A DNA stretch of 64,000 nucleotides from Marisimplicoccus sp965655775. GTDB lineage: Bacteria > Bacteroidota > Bacteroidia > Flavobacteriales > Flavobacteriaceae. Below are positions 43,409 through 51,875 of the stretch, one piece after another (position 1 is the first letter of the stretch; each line of letters opens with the position of its first letter). A program made the position numbers and the translations under genes. The notes beneath the pieces were generated by a model. That model searched no databases, was not told the origin of the DNA, and was given only the letters and a program-made list of their open reading frames with translations. The DNA is taken from positions 1 to 64,000 of the forward strand of contig CBFHHV010000002.1 of the NCBI GenBank assembly GCA_965655775.1, in the 5' to 3' direction.

Positions 43409-44794
43409 TTGAAATTAGAAAATTATACTGATAATTTCTTTGAAGTAAACTCAGTGAATGGATTTCTTCCAAAGAAAAGTCCATTATCAAAACTTCCTGA
43501 AAGATATAACGAGATTCAAAAACTAATTGATGAAATGCCCATTAAAAAAGAAGATGGAAGTAATGGATTGCTTTCAACAAAAGGGGCTATTGAAGAGGGT
43601 GTTCTTAATCTATCAAACCTAAAAGATTTAGTAACTGGAGAAGATGATATATTTATCGTTCAGGCTTTGTTTAGAGCATATGCATTTCTTACAAGCGCTT
43701 ACCTCTTAGCACCTGCCCACTTCAATTATATTGAAACAAAAAAATATGGAAAAGCATACAATACTTTACCTGCACAAATTGCTGAGCCTTTTGCAATAGT
43801 TAGTAAGAAACTTGATGTTTATCCATTTATAGATTACCACTATGCATATTCTTTAGGTAATTACGTAAAGATAAATGATACTAAAGGTTATGAATGGGAG
43901 AATCTAGCAATGGCAGCAAAATTCTCTGGTATGGATGATGAAAGAGGTTTCATAATGCTTCATGTTGACATAAATCAACATTCACCCGAATTGATTGGAA
44001 GCATATTTGATTATCTAGAGTCTAATGATTCAACTGGGGTAAATAATTCTCTTAAAAAGTGTCTTTCATCAATGAAAAAAATAAATGAAAGAAGACAAAT
44101 AATGTGGCAAGCCTCTAGATGGAAACATTATAATGATTTTAGAGTATTTATAATGGGGATTAAAGGTAATGATGAAATATTTGGTGATGGAGTAATATAT
44201 GAAGGAATATCGGATAAACCTGTTCAGTACAGAGGTCAGACAGGGGCTCAAGATAATATTATTCCAACTGCGGATATCTTTACAGGAGTTATTGATTATT
44301 ATCCATCAAACGACCTCACAAAATATCTTCTTGATTTAAGATCATATAGACCAAAGTGCATACAAAAGTTTTTAGAAGATATTAAAAATGAAATGGGAAA
44401 TAGCAGATTATTTGATGACCTAAAAGAGTCAAATAATGAAGAAGGACTTTGTCTGTTAATTCAAATTCTTGATGAAATATATTATTTCAGAAATGGTCAC
44501 TGGCAATTTGTTCAAAAATATATAATGGCCAATACAAAATATGCTAAAGCAACTGGAGGTACTCCAATAATTTCTTGGATTCCAAATCAAATTACTGCTG
44601 TATTAAATTACATGGATGATGTAATTAATTTATTACCTCAGAATTCAGAGTTTATAGATATTTCAGAATTTGATAGTAAACTCTCCAAAAAAAGAGACTT
44701 ACTAAATACGCAGCTAAAATTACTTCATGGGGATGATTATGATGCAGATGAAGTTTTTTCACTAAACAAAAAAATGAGTCTTAACGATGATTAA
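43409..44794 (+). CDS. Indoleamine 2,3-dioxygenase-family heme enzyme
   Basis: A 461-residue protein of the IDO family (PF01231-like), which oxidises L-tryptophan to N-formylkynurenine or related indoles. Proximal heme His364 sits in RNGHWQFVQKYI, which corresponds to the human 'RSYHLQIVTKYI' region, and a TGGTP follows as in the family. 'NDFRVFIMGIKGN' carries the substrate Arg, and 'YRGQTGAQDNIIPTADIF' matches the 'GGSAAQSS..' loop. The start is a TTG at 43409; no nearby ATG would keep the N-terminal domain. Length is longer than typical animal IDO (about 400). The stop overlaps the ATG of the next, broken gene. Confidence 0.82.
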   Translation: MKLENYTDNFFEVNSVNGFLPKKSPLSKLPERYNEIQKLIDEMPIKKEDGSNGLLSTKGAIEEGVLNLSNLKDLVTGEDDIFIVQALFRAYAFLTSAYLLAPAHFNYIETKKYGKAYNTLPAQIAEPFAIVSKKLDVYPFIDYHYAYSLGNYVKINDTKGYEWENLAMAAKFSGMDDERGFIMLHVDINQHSPELIGSIFDYLESNDSTGVNNSLKKCLSSMKKINERRQIMWQASRWKHYNDFRVFIMGIKGNDEIFGDGVIYEGISDKPVQYRGQTGAQDNIIPTADIFTGVIDYYPSNDLTKYLLDLRSYRPKCIQKFLEDIKNEMGNSRLFDDLKESNNEEGLCLLIQILDEIYYFRNGHWQFVQKYIMANTKYAKATGGTPIISWIPNQITAVLNYMDDVINLLPQNSEFIDISEFDSKLSKKRDLLNTQLKLLHGDDYDADEVFSLNKKMSLNDD

Positions 44795-44998
44795 AATAAT
44801 AAAAGTATTTTTTTTGATTTTATCTTTTCTTTCTATTTCTAATGCTCATTCACAAAAGAATTTAGAAAGTAGTTTGATTGGTGAGTGGGAATTCAAAATT
44901 CAATTAATAATTTTGATCTAGAACCAGAGGATTTTGATCCTTTTAGAGTAAATAGATCTCAATTTTTTCTTAAATTTCAATATCTAATAGGAATTTAA
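44787..44998 (+). pseudogene. Deletion remnant: signal peptide joined to a DUF5916-like C-terminus
   Basis: The N-terminal frame starts at 44787 and encodes a signal peptide (FFLILSFLSISNAHSQ) plus about 20 residues (NLESSLIGEWEFKIQ), stopping at TAG 44919-44921. A second frame, one base off, continues to TAA 44996-44998 and reads QNSINNFDLEPED then FDPFRVNRSQFFLKFQYLIG. That end strongly resembles the last residues of the two intact DUF5916 proteins (SPHYRVNKTQLFLKFQYL). The stretch is therefore probably what remains of a barrel gene after a large internal deletion plus a frameshift. The ATG overlaps the IDO gene stop. Confidence 0.6.
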
Positions 44999-45002
44999 AA
45001 AA

Positions 45003-45425
45003 ATGAGAAATAAAATAATAATAGTTGGACTCTTACTTACATTTTCATCATGTGGTATATTTATTGTTGCTGATACTTCTTCAAAACAGACTACCTATGT
45101 TAAAGATTTAGCTGAAGTTGATTCAACAGAAAAATTTATTGGAACATATGATTTCACTGTTTTTGGTGTCCCCAGTGTAGGTGAACTTCCAATCAATATG
45201 AACATATCTAGAGACGGGGATAAGCTTAAAGCAGAATTTATTGATGATGGTAATGAAACAGGATTTAATATTCTTGAAACGGAAATTGAAGAGGATATCC
45301 TCTATGTAGATATATATGTTGAGAGCTATGGAGTTAATATTGCATTTGAAATTTATGTTGATGGAGATAAAGTCTCCGGATATCTAGCAGATCAATTTGA
45401 ACTCGAGGGAACAATTTCTAGATAA
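45003..45425 (+). CDS. Lipoprotein of unknown function, lipocalin-like
   Basis: A 140-residue lipoprotein (FSSCG, lipobox at about residue 17). The mature domain 'KFIGTYDFTVFGVPSVGELP', 'INMNISRDGDKLKAEFID' and repeated short strands to 'VSGYLADQFELEGTISR' read as a small antiparallel barrel. No family is recognised. It may be a remnant neighbour of the broken gene directly upstream (4 bases between), and its own start appears intact. Confidence 0.65.
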   Translation: MRNKIIIVGLLLTFSSCGIFIVADTSSKQTTYVKDLAEVDSTEKFIGTYDFTVFGVPSVGELPINMNISRDGDKLKAEFIDDGNETGFNILETEIEEDILYVDIYVESYGVNIAFEIYVDGDKVSGYLADQFELEGTISR

Positions 45426-45453
45426 TTAATAAAAATTACAGAGGATTAATTAA

Positions 45454-45822
45454 TCACTGAGAAACTTCATACTCAAATTCCCAAAGAGGATTGTCAAGTT
45501 TATTGATTATATAATTTAAGGTAAGCTCTTCGCCTGATAAAATATTTTTTTCAGAAATTATTCTTATGTGTTTTATGTTTCCAATTGATTCGTGAGAGTC
45601 AGAAACTACTGCTTTACAGTTTGGCATTTCATGATGGTTAATAAATGCCCCTAATGGAAGTCTTATATAATTATCTGGGAATCTTTCATCGTATACATGA
45701 GATATTCCTAGGTCAGTATTTGCAGGAATATCTTGGACAGCAAATACGCCAAGACCTTCTATTTTACTATCCTTTATAGTAACAGATTCTGGCAACGGCC
45801 TCCACTCTTTTCTCTCTTTCAT
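45454..45822 (-). CDS. SET-domain protein
   Basis: A 122-residue protein consisting of one SET domain. It has 'DSKIEGLGVFAVQDIPANT' (the N-terminal GxG-type motif), 'GAFINHHEMPNCKAV' (the NHxxxPN motif for S-adenosylmethionine binding) and SGEELTLNY, the GEEL-TxxY motif. SET proteins are lysine methyltransferases, best known in eukaryotes; bacterial single-domain copies are less common and their targets are mostly unknown. No signal peptide, so cytoplasmic. The gene lies 49 bases after the nuclease gene on the minus strand. Confidence 0.8.
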   Translation of the reverse strand: MKERKEWRPLPESVTIKDSKIEGLGVFAVQDIPANTDLGISHVYDERFPDNYIRLPLGAFINHHEMPNCKAVVSDSHESIGNIKHIRIISEKNILSGEELTLNYIINKLDNPLWEFEYEVSQ

Positions 45823-45871
45823 ACGTTTAATTTATGAATAATTATTTATTTGAATCATATGCTTCTAAATA

Positions 45872-46540
45872 TCAGTAACATTCTATCTCGTATTCATTCC
45901 ACTCTTTATCAGGAGAAGTATTTGGAAAATAATAACATCTCTTTGTGCCATCAGGGAAAGAAACATTTTTATAAAAAGCTGTTGGCACGTGAGCACCAGT
46001 ATCCAAAATAGTATGAGTAGAACCAAATTCTAGATATATTTCAATCTCTATATCTCCTAAGTCATCTGCCCATGACCTTACTTGTTCTTCCAGATCCACC
46101 CATACTCCTCTATTAAGATCATCATATTGAAGAGCAACATTTAAATATGTGAATGTTGAATATAGATTTTCGTATGAATCATTAAATGAACCTGCTGGAG
46201 CCATATGACCTCTATCCCATCTATTTGAGTAATAATCATTATCATCTGATGTATAGATAGAATCAACAGTATAGAAGTTCATTCCATCTCTATCTGCATT
46301 TTTGACAATGTCTTTAACGGTGTATTTAACCCAGTTTGGTTGTTCAAAAATTTCATTGTATGAAATCTGAAAAATATTTGTTGTAACTAAAATTGAATCT
46401 ATTTTATCCCTATCTAATTGTTGAGATATTTCTAGTTGATTAAATTGAGGTTCCTCAATAGAGGCTTTATCAGTTGATTTATTTTCTTCTTTCTTACATG
46501 AGCCAGTAATGATCAAAAAAATTAATAAATACTTATGCAT
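45872..46540 (-). CDS. DNA/RNA non-specific endonuclease lipoprotein
   Basis: A 222-residue NucA/EndA-type nuclease. The active-site motif DRGHMAPAGSF contains the catalytic His; the downstream 'LNVALQYDDLNRGVWVDLE' matches the family's 'N..PQ...lN.g.W..lE' helix with the metal-binding Asn. The N-terminus has lipobox ITGSC (about residue 15), so the nuclease is outside the cytoplasm, perhaps used to digest external DNA for nutrients. It lies 2 bases after tesB on the minus strand. Confidence 0.88.
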   Translation of the reverse strand: MHKYLLIFLIITGSCKKEENKSTDKASIEEPQFNQLEISQQLDRDKIDSILVTTNIFQISYNEIFEQPNWVKYTVKDIVKNADRDGMNFYTVDSIYTSDDNDYYSNRWDRGHMAPAGSFNDSYENLYSTFTYLNVALQYDDLNRGVWVDLEEQVRSWADDLGDIEIEIYLEFGSTHTILDTGAHVPTAFYKNVSFPDGTKRCYYFPNTSPDKEWNEYEIECY

Positions 46541-46542
46541 TA

Positions 46543-47403
46543 TTATTTCTTTAATTTTCTCATTAATCCCTCTTGGGCAACTGAGGCAATCATAGTTCCA
46601 TCTTCTTTAAAAATACTCCCTCTTGCAAATCCTCTAGAATTTGAAGCACTTGGACTCTCCATGTCATAAAGAAGCCAATCATTAATAGAAAATTTACGAT
46701 GAAACCATAGAGCATGATCAAGACTAGCATAATACGCTCGGGTTTTAGCAATTTCTTTTCTGTGAGGAAGAGATGCAGTGGCTAATAGTTGATAGTCGCT
46801 AACAAATGCTAATAGTTGATGATGAAATTGAAGAGGCATGTCTATTTTATCCTTTAACCTAAACCAACAATGATTAATCGGAAGTGCATTTTCTTTTCTT
46901 AAAAAAATATTAGTTCCAACTGGTTTAAAATCGAATACCTTTGGGTGAGCAGCTAAAAAAATTTGATACCTTTCTGCTAATTCATCCTTAAACTTTTCTG
47001 CTTGCTCAAAATCTGTAAGTAATAAGTCAGGGCTTAAAACATTAGGTTTTTGAATTTGATGATCATACCCTTCTTCATCCTTTTGAAAAGAAGCAGCCAT
47101 ATTAAAAATTGCTCTTCCCTTCTGGAATGCTACAACTCTTCTTGTTGTAAAGCTTCCACCATTTCTAATATTATCCACTTCGTAAGTGACTGTTTCTTTT
47201 AAGTCTCCAGGTAAAATAAAGTACCCGTGCATAGAATGAGCTATTCTATCTTCTGGCACAGTTTGATATGCTGCATGAAGTGACTGACTTAAAACTTGTC
47301 CTCCAAATATTCTGCCCCAGACTGTTTTATAATTTTGACCCTCAAATTTGTTATCGCCAATCTTTTTCAGCGTAACTATTGAAATTAATTCCTCTATATC
47401 CAT
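46543..47403 (-). CDS. tesB: Acyl-CoA thioesterase II
   Basis: A 286-residue double hotdog acyl-CoA thioesterase. N-terminal hotdog: 'TVWGRIFGGQVLSQSLHAA', 'RIAHSMHGYFILPGDLKETV' and 'GGSFTTRRVVAFQKGRAIFN'. C-terminal hotdog: 'SLDHALWFHRKFSINDWLLY', which holds the catalytic Asp, and 'NSRGFARGSIFKEDG'. It hydrolyses medium and long acyl-CoA to free acid and CoA in the cytoplasm. First of a minus-strand row with the nuclease and SET gene; a short hairpin without T-run lies upstream. Confidence 0.95.
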   Translation of the reverse strand: MDIEELISIVTLKKIGDNKFEGQNYKTVWGRIFGGQVLSQSLHAAYQTVPEDRIAHSMHGYFILPGDLKETVTYEVDNIRNGGSFTTRRVVAFQKGRAIFNMAASFQKDEEGYDHQIQKPNVLSPDLLLTDFEQAEKFKDELAERYQIFLAAHPKVFDFKPVGTNIFLRKENALPINHCWFRLKDKIDMPLQFHHQLLAFVSDYQLLATASLPHRKEIAKTRAYYASLDHALWFHRKFSINDWLLYDMESPSASNSRGFARGSIFKEDGTMIASVAQEGLMRKLKK

Positions 47404-47505
47404 ATGATTTCAAAAAAACTTTTGAAAACCCAATAAAATTGGGATTTCATCGGATAAAGTTAACTACAATTAATTATCTTTAACCCCAATTTAATACAAA
47501 TTTTA

Positions 47506-48840
47506 ATGAAAAAAATATTAGCTACAGCATTTCTAGCTCTAACGTTTTACGCTTCAAATGCACAGGAAATCAGTTTTGTTGAATATGATTTAGATAATGG
47601 TTTACACGTTATTCTTCATCAAGATAATAGAGCTCCAGTAATTACAACTGCTGTCTCTTATCACGTTGGATCCAAAGATGAAGAAGAGGGTCGAACTGGG
47701 TTTGCTCATTTTTTTGAACATCTTCTTTTTGAAGGAACAAAAAATATTGAAGGAGGTCAATGGTTCAAAATTGTTGAGGCCAATGGTGGATCAAACAACG
47801 CATATACATCGGATGATCAGACTTATTATTATGAAGTCTTTCCTTCAAATAAATTAGAATTAAGTCTATGGATGGAATCTGAAAGAATGTTACACCCAAT
47901 AATAAGACAAGATGACAGGATTACATTACAGGAAGGTGTTGTAAAAGAGGAAAAAAACTTTAGACTTAGAAATGCTCCGTATGGTGCTCTACTGTACGCC
48001 GTAAGAAGTAATCTATACAAAAAACATCCATACGGGAGATTAACAATTGGTCTAGATAAGGATTTAACGGCTGCAAATATTGATGACTTTAAAAAGTTTA
48101 ATGCTAGATATCATAAACCAAATAATGCCACTCTAGTTGTTGCTGGAGATATTGATATTGATCAAACAAAAGAGATGGTAGAAAAGTATTTTGCTGATAT
48201 TCCAAGTTCTGATGATGTTGTTCGAAATCTTCCTAAAGAAGATCCTATTAAGGAAACGATTCGTTCTGTATGGTATGATCCAAATATTCAAGTTCCTGCT
48301 CTACTAGTTGGTTATATTACACCTAAAATGAACACAAGGGAAGCAAGAGTATTAAGTCTTCTCTCAACATATTTAAGTGATGGTAAAAGTTCAGTGCTTT
48401 ATAAAAGAATGGTAGATGAAAATAAGATGGCGCTAGCAGTTCAAACTGTTAACTTAGCACAAGAAGACTATGGTACTTATTTAATGCTAGCTCTACCTCT
48501 AGGAGAAATTACTCTAGAGAAACTACTATCCGAGATTGATGAAGAGATTGAAAAAGTTAAGAACGAATTAATTACTGACAGAGACCTCGAAAAACTTCAA
48601 AATTCACTAGAAACACAATTTGTTAATAGAAACGCCTCAATTGAAGGAATAGCAAATTCTTTATCTGACTATTATACTTTTTATGGAGATACAGGATTAA
48701 TAAATAGTGAACTTGATATTTATAGAAGTATTACAAAAGAAGAGATTAGAGATGTTGCAAAAAAATATCTTAATTCAAATCAAAGGGTAATTGTTGATTA
48801 TTTACCAGGTGATGAAACTAATAAAACAATAATAGAGTAA
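47506..48840 (+). CDS. M16 zinc protease, active subunit
   Basis: A 444-residue exported (signal ends SNAQ) M16-family metalloprotease with the inverted zinc motif His68-Phe-Phe-Glu71-His72 in GFAHFFEHLLFEG and the further Glu in 'LQEGVVKEEKNF'. The layout is two M16 domains as in the mitochondrial processing peptidase beta type. Its stop overlaps the start of the second M16 gene (TAATG), so the two are translated together and very probably form a heterodimer, as in bacterial M16B pairs. It digests peptides in the periplasm. Confidence 0.92.
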   Translation: MKKILATAFLALTFYASNAQEISFVEYDLDNGLHVILHQDNRAPVITTAVSYHVGSKDEEEGRTGFAHFFEHLLFEGTKNIEGGQWFKIVEANGGSNNAYTSDDQTYYYEVFPSNKLELSLWMESERMLHPIIRQDDRITLQEGVVKEEKNFRLRNAPYGALLYAVRSNLYKKHPYGRLTIGLDKDLTAANIDDFKKFNARYHKPNNATLVVAGDIDIDQTKEMVEKYFADIPSSDDVVRNLPKEDPIKETIRSVWYDPNIQVPALLVGYITPKMNTREARVLSLLSTYLSDGKSSVLYKRMVDENKMALAVQTVNLAQEDYGTYLMLALPLGEITLEKLLSEIDEEIEKVKNELITDRDLEKLQNSLETQFVNRNASIEGIANSLSDYYTFYGDTGLINSELDIYRSITKEEIRDVAKKYLNSNQRVIVDYLPGDETNKTIIE

Positions 48841-50963
48841 TGGAAAAAAAATTAAACAACATATTAAAAATAAAAATTGTAAAGAATATCATCTTAATTC
48901 TTGCAATAGTATTTACCGGAAGTTTGCACTCGCAACTTGATAGATCAATAATTCCTGAGTCCGGACCTTCACCAGAGATATCTTTTGGAAAACCACAAAT
49001 TTTTAAATTGGAAAATGGTCTTACTGTATTAGTGGTAGAGAATAATAAACTCCCAAGAGCTTCTGCTTCACTTTCATTTGACAATCCATTAATCTATGAA
49101 GGAGAAGTTGCAGGTGTAAGTTCAATCCTTGCTGAAATGATTGGAAATGGGACACAGTCTATCTCTAAAGAAGATTTCATTGAAGAAGTCGACTACATGG
49201 GAGCATCTTTAAGTGTTACAGGATCTGGTGCATTTGCAGGTTCTTTAAAAAGATATTTTCCTAGAGTACTTGAATTAATGGCCTCTGCAGTTTTAGAACC
49301 ATTACTTACTCAAGAAGAATTTGATAATCAAAAAAACCTTATTAAAGAGAGTCTAAAAACTTCAGATAAAGATGTTTCAACTACAGCTTCTAGAGTTCAA
49401 GATTTAATTACTTTTGGTCCGAAACACCCAAACGGTGAATTCATCTCTCAAGAATCTCTTGACAGAGCAACCTTAAAAGACGCTGTTGATTTTTACAACA
49501 ATTATTCTAGTCCAAATAATGCTTATTTAGTTATTATAGGGGATATAGAGTTTGAGCAAGTTAAATCAAAAGTAACTGAACTTTTCAGCCCATGGGAGTC
49601 TAAACAGGTAACTAGTGAATCATTTCCTCAACCAGAGAGTCCAAATGAGACTGAAATAATTTTTGTTGATATGCCAAATGGTGTTCAGTCTGTTGTTTCA
49701 GTTATGAATACTGTTGACTTTAATAAAAAAGAGTCAGACTATTTTTCAGCTTTGGTTGCAAACAGAATATTAGGAGGTGGTGGAGCTGGTAGGCTATTCA
49801 ACAACCTTAGAGAGGATAAAGGATGGACATATGGTTCATATTCTGGAATATCTGAAAGCATAAAAACTAAGGGGAGAGTTATAGCTCAGGCACAGGTAAG
49901 AAATGAAGTTGTAGACAGTGCAGCTGTAGAGATTTTAATGGAACTTGATAAAATGAGAAATACTCTTGTAACAGATGAGGAAATCAACTCAGCTAAGGCA
50001 AAATATACTGGGAACTTTGTTTTGTCACTTGAAGATCCTTCAACTATTGCTGGAATTGCACTTAATATAATTACAGAGGATCTTCCAGAAGACTATTACA
50101 ATAGTTTTCTTGAAAACATAAATAATGTTACTAAAGAAGATATTCAAAAAGCTTCTCAAAATTACTTTACCCCAAACAAAACAAGAATTTTCATTACTGG
50201 AAAAGGAAGTGAAATTATAGAGAAGATTGACAATATTGAATACAATGGAAAAGAACTTTCAATTCGATACTTTGATAAGTTTGGTAACGAAATCCAAAGG
50301 CCAGACTATTCTGTATCAACAGATGTAAGTGCAGAAGGAATAGTAACTAATTACATTAATTCTATTGGCGGTAGAGATAGACTAGAAAAAGTTGAATCTA
50401 TTGAAATTTCAGGAAATGCTAATCTAAATATGCAAGGCCAAAGCTTTGTTTTAGAGTTCTATTCTCTGAAAAACAATCAGAATCAATCTGTAGCAACAGT
50501 AACTGCAGGAGGTATGATGGTGCAAAAAAGTGTTTTCAATAAGTATCAAGGATATAATGAGGTTAATGGCCAAAGAATACCTCTAACAGATTCAGAACTT
50601 GAAAATGCTATCATTGATTCAGCTTTATTCTCTGAATTAAATTATGATTTTTCAACGATTGAACTTGTTGGAACTTCAGTTGTAAATGACGAAAAAGTTT
50701 ATGAAATTAAAATAACTGATAATAAAACTGAGTATTATTCAATTGAGTCAGGTCTTAAAGTAAAAGAGATTGAAACAACAGAAGTAGAAGGAAATCAGAT
50801 TGTTGTTGAAACAACTGTAAATGAGTATGAAGAAGTTGATGGAGTTTTAATCCCTAGCGAAATAAATCAGGTAACTCCTGCTCTACCAATACCTGGTGGA
50901 ATTACTATAAAGTTTAGTAAAATTAAGCTCGATGTAAAAACTTCAGATTCTGATTTTAATTAA
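48840..50963 (+). CDS. M16 family partner subunit with long C-terminal extension
   Basis: A 707-residue exported protein. Residues about 40-470 are M16-type ('LENGLTVLVVENNKLPRA', 'EFDNQKNLIKESLKTSDKD', 'GGAGRLFNNLREDKGWTYG'), but the HxxEH motif is absent: the equivalent helix reads VSSILAEMIGNGTQS. It is therefore a non-catalytic partner, carrying the substrate-binding R..Y ('LREDKGWTYGSYS') motif typical of such subunits. About 210 additional residues follow (starting 'IVTNYINSIGGRDRLEK'), a separate domain like those on lipoprotein-type 'outer membrane' proteins. It should form a complex with the upstream active protease. Confidence 0.9.
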   Translation: MEKKLNNILKIKIVKNIILILAIVFTGSLHSQLDRSIIPESGPSPEISFGKPQIFKLENGLTVLVVENNKLPRASASLSFDNPLIYEGEVAGVSSILAEMIGNGTQSISKEDFIEEVDYMGASLSVTGSGAFAGSLKRYFPRVLELMASAVLEPLLTQEEFDNQKNLIKESLKTSDKDVSTTASRVQDLITFGPKHPNGEFISQESLDRATLKDAVDFYNNYSSPNNAYLVIIGDIEFEQVKSKVTELFSPWESKQVTSESFPQPESPNETEIIFVDMPNGVQSVVSVMNTVDFNKKESDYFSALVANRILGGGGAGRLFNNLREDKGWTYGSYSGISESIKTKGRVIAQAQVRNEVVDSAAVEILMELDKMRNTLVTDEEINSAKAKYTGNFVLSLEDPSTIAGIALNIITEDLPEDYYNSFLENINNVTKEDIQKASQNYFTPNKTRIFITGKGSEIIEKIDNIEYNGKELSIRYFDKFGNEIQRPDYSVSTDVSAEGIVTNYINSIGGRDRLEKVESIEISGNANLNMQGQSFVLEFYSLKNNQNQSVATVTAGGMMVQKSVFNKYQGYNEVNGQRIPLTDSELENAIIDSALFSELNYDFSTIELVGTSVVNDEKVYEIKITDNKTEYYSIESGLKVKEIETTEVEGNQIVVETTVNEYEEVDGVLIPSEINQVTPALPIPGGITIKFSKIKLDVKTSDSDFN

Positions 50964-50975
50964 GAGTGAAAAAGG

Positions 50976-51872
50976 CTAATTAGAGGCACCTTTAGTGGGT
51001 GCCTTTTTTTTTGTAACTAAATAAACTCCTAGCAAAATTATACTTGTTCCAAAAAACTGAGTTAATTTAAATTCTTCACCATCTAACAGTCCCCAAAAAA
51101 TTGCAACAACTGGCATTAAATATGTTGTTGATACAGAAAACACTGGCGTAGATATAGCCAGTAATTTTATATACATCACCTTTGCAATTGCCGTTCCAAA
51201 TAGTGCAAGTATTACTATGTAAACTATAGACTCTAATATTAATGGATCTGATGTAAAATCAGAAAATGGGAAGTTAGAGAAAAATAGTACAATAAAAGCT
51301 GGAATAAACATGAATAAAAAACTCATAAATACTATACCTAGTGCTGGTATATTTGGAAGCTTATATTTTAAAAGATTTGCATTAACTGCATAGCAGAAAG
51401 CTGCTAGTACAATAAACATAACAAAAAGAATGTTAAAGGACGAAGATAGAAGTTCATTATTTATTAATACAACAATTCCTAGAAAACCTATAATTACTCC
51501 AATTACTTGTTTTTTTAATAAATCTTCTCCAAAAATGATTACACTAATTAATAAAGTAAAGAGTGGTGTTAGTGAAACCATTACTGCAGTAACAGAACTT
51601 GAAATTTCAGTTTCGGCAAATGCAAACAAATATGCAGGAAAGAATGAGCCTACAAATGCTGAGATAGCAACCCATTTCATTTTATTTTTTGGTATGTGTT
51701 TGATTTTATTGTATCCTATAGGCGCTATTAATATAGTTGTTATAATTACTCTAAGTGACCCAAGTTGAACAGGTGTAAGGCCTGTTAAGCCTTTTTTAAT
51801 TAGTATATATGAGCTTCCCCATATAAAAGATAGAATAATCAAAGTTCCCCATTTTCTAAGATTTAAGTTCAC
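50976..51872 (-). CDS. EamA/DMT-family transporter
   Basis: A 298-residue inner-membrane protein with about ten helices in two EamA repeats: 'GTLIILSFIWGSSYILIKKGL' in parts, starting 'SFIWGSSYILIKKGLTGL', and 'FAETEISSSVTAVMVSLTPL' in the first repeat. The C-terminal KKKAPTKGASN is encoded by the hairpin and T-run of the terminator for the converging M16 gene. Drug/metabolite exporters of this type move amino acids or other small molecules out of the cell. Last gene of the mutY-ssb-gldE operon (3-base gap to gldE). Confidence 0.88.
   Translation of the reverse strand: MNLNLRKWGTLIILSFIWGSSYILIKKGLTGLTPVQLGSLRVIITTILIAPIGYNKIKHIPKNKMKWVAISAFVGSFFPAYLFAFAETEISSSVTAVMVSLTPLFTLLISVIIFGEDLLKKQVIGVIIGFLGIVVLINNELLSSSFNILFVMFIVLAAFCYAVNANLLKYKLPNIPALGIVFMSFLFMFIPAFIVLFFSNFPFSDFTSDPLILESIVYIVILALFGTAIAKVMYIKLLAISTPVFSVSTTYLMPVVAIFWGLLDGEEFKLTQFFGTSIILLGVYLVTKKKAPTKGASN
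50984..51012 (+). terminator. Terminator of the M16 operon, inside the end of the opposite gene
   Basis: AGGCACC (50984-50990) pairs with GGTGCCT (50998-51004), followed by a run of T. It terminates rightward transcription of the M16 pair but lies within the last codons of the minus-strand transporter gene, where the T-run is read as lysine codons. Confidence 0.8.
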
Positions 51873-51875
51873 CGA

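Noticed and set aside
47429..47443. CCCAAT-AAA-ATTGGG hairpin between tesB and the M16 gene
   Set aside because: It lies between divergent starts and has no T-run, so it is not a terminator; too short for a firm operator call.
51430..51768. Plus-strand open frame within the EamA transporter gene
   Set aside because: Antisense to a ten-helix transporter with clear EamA repeats.
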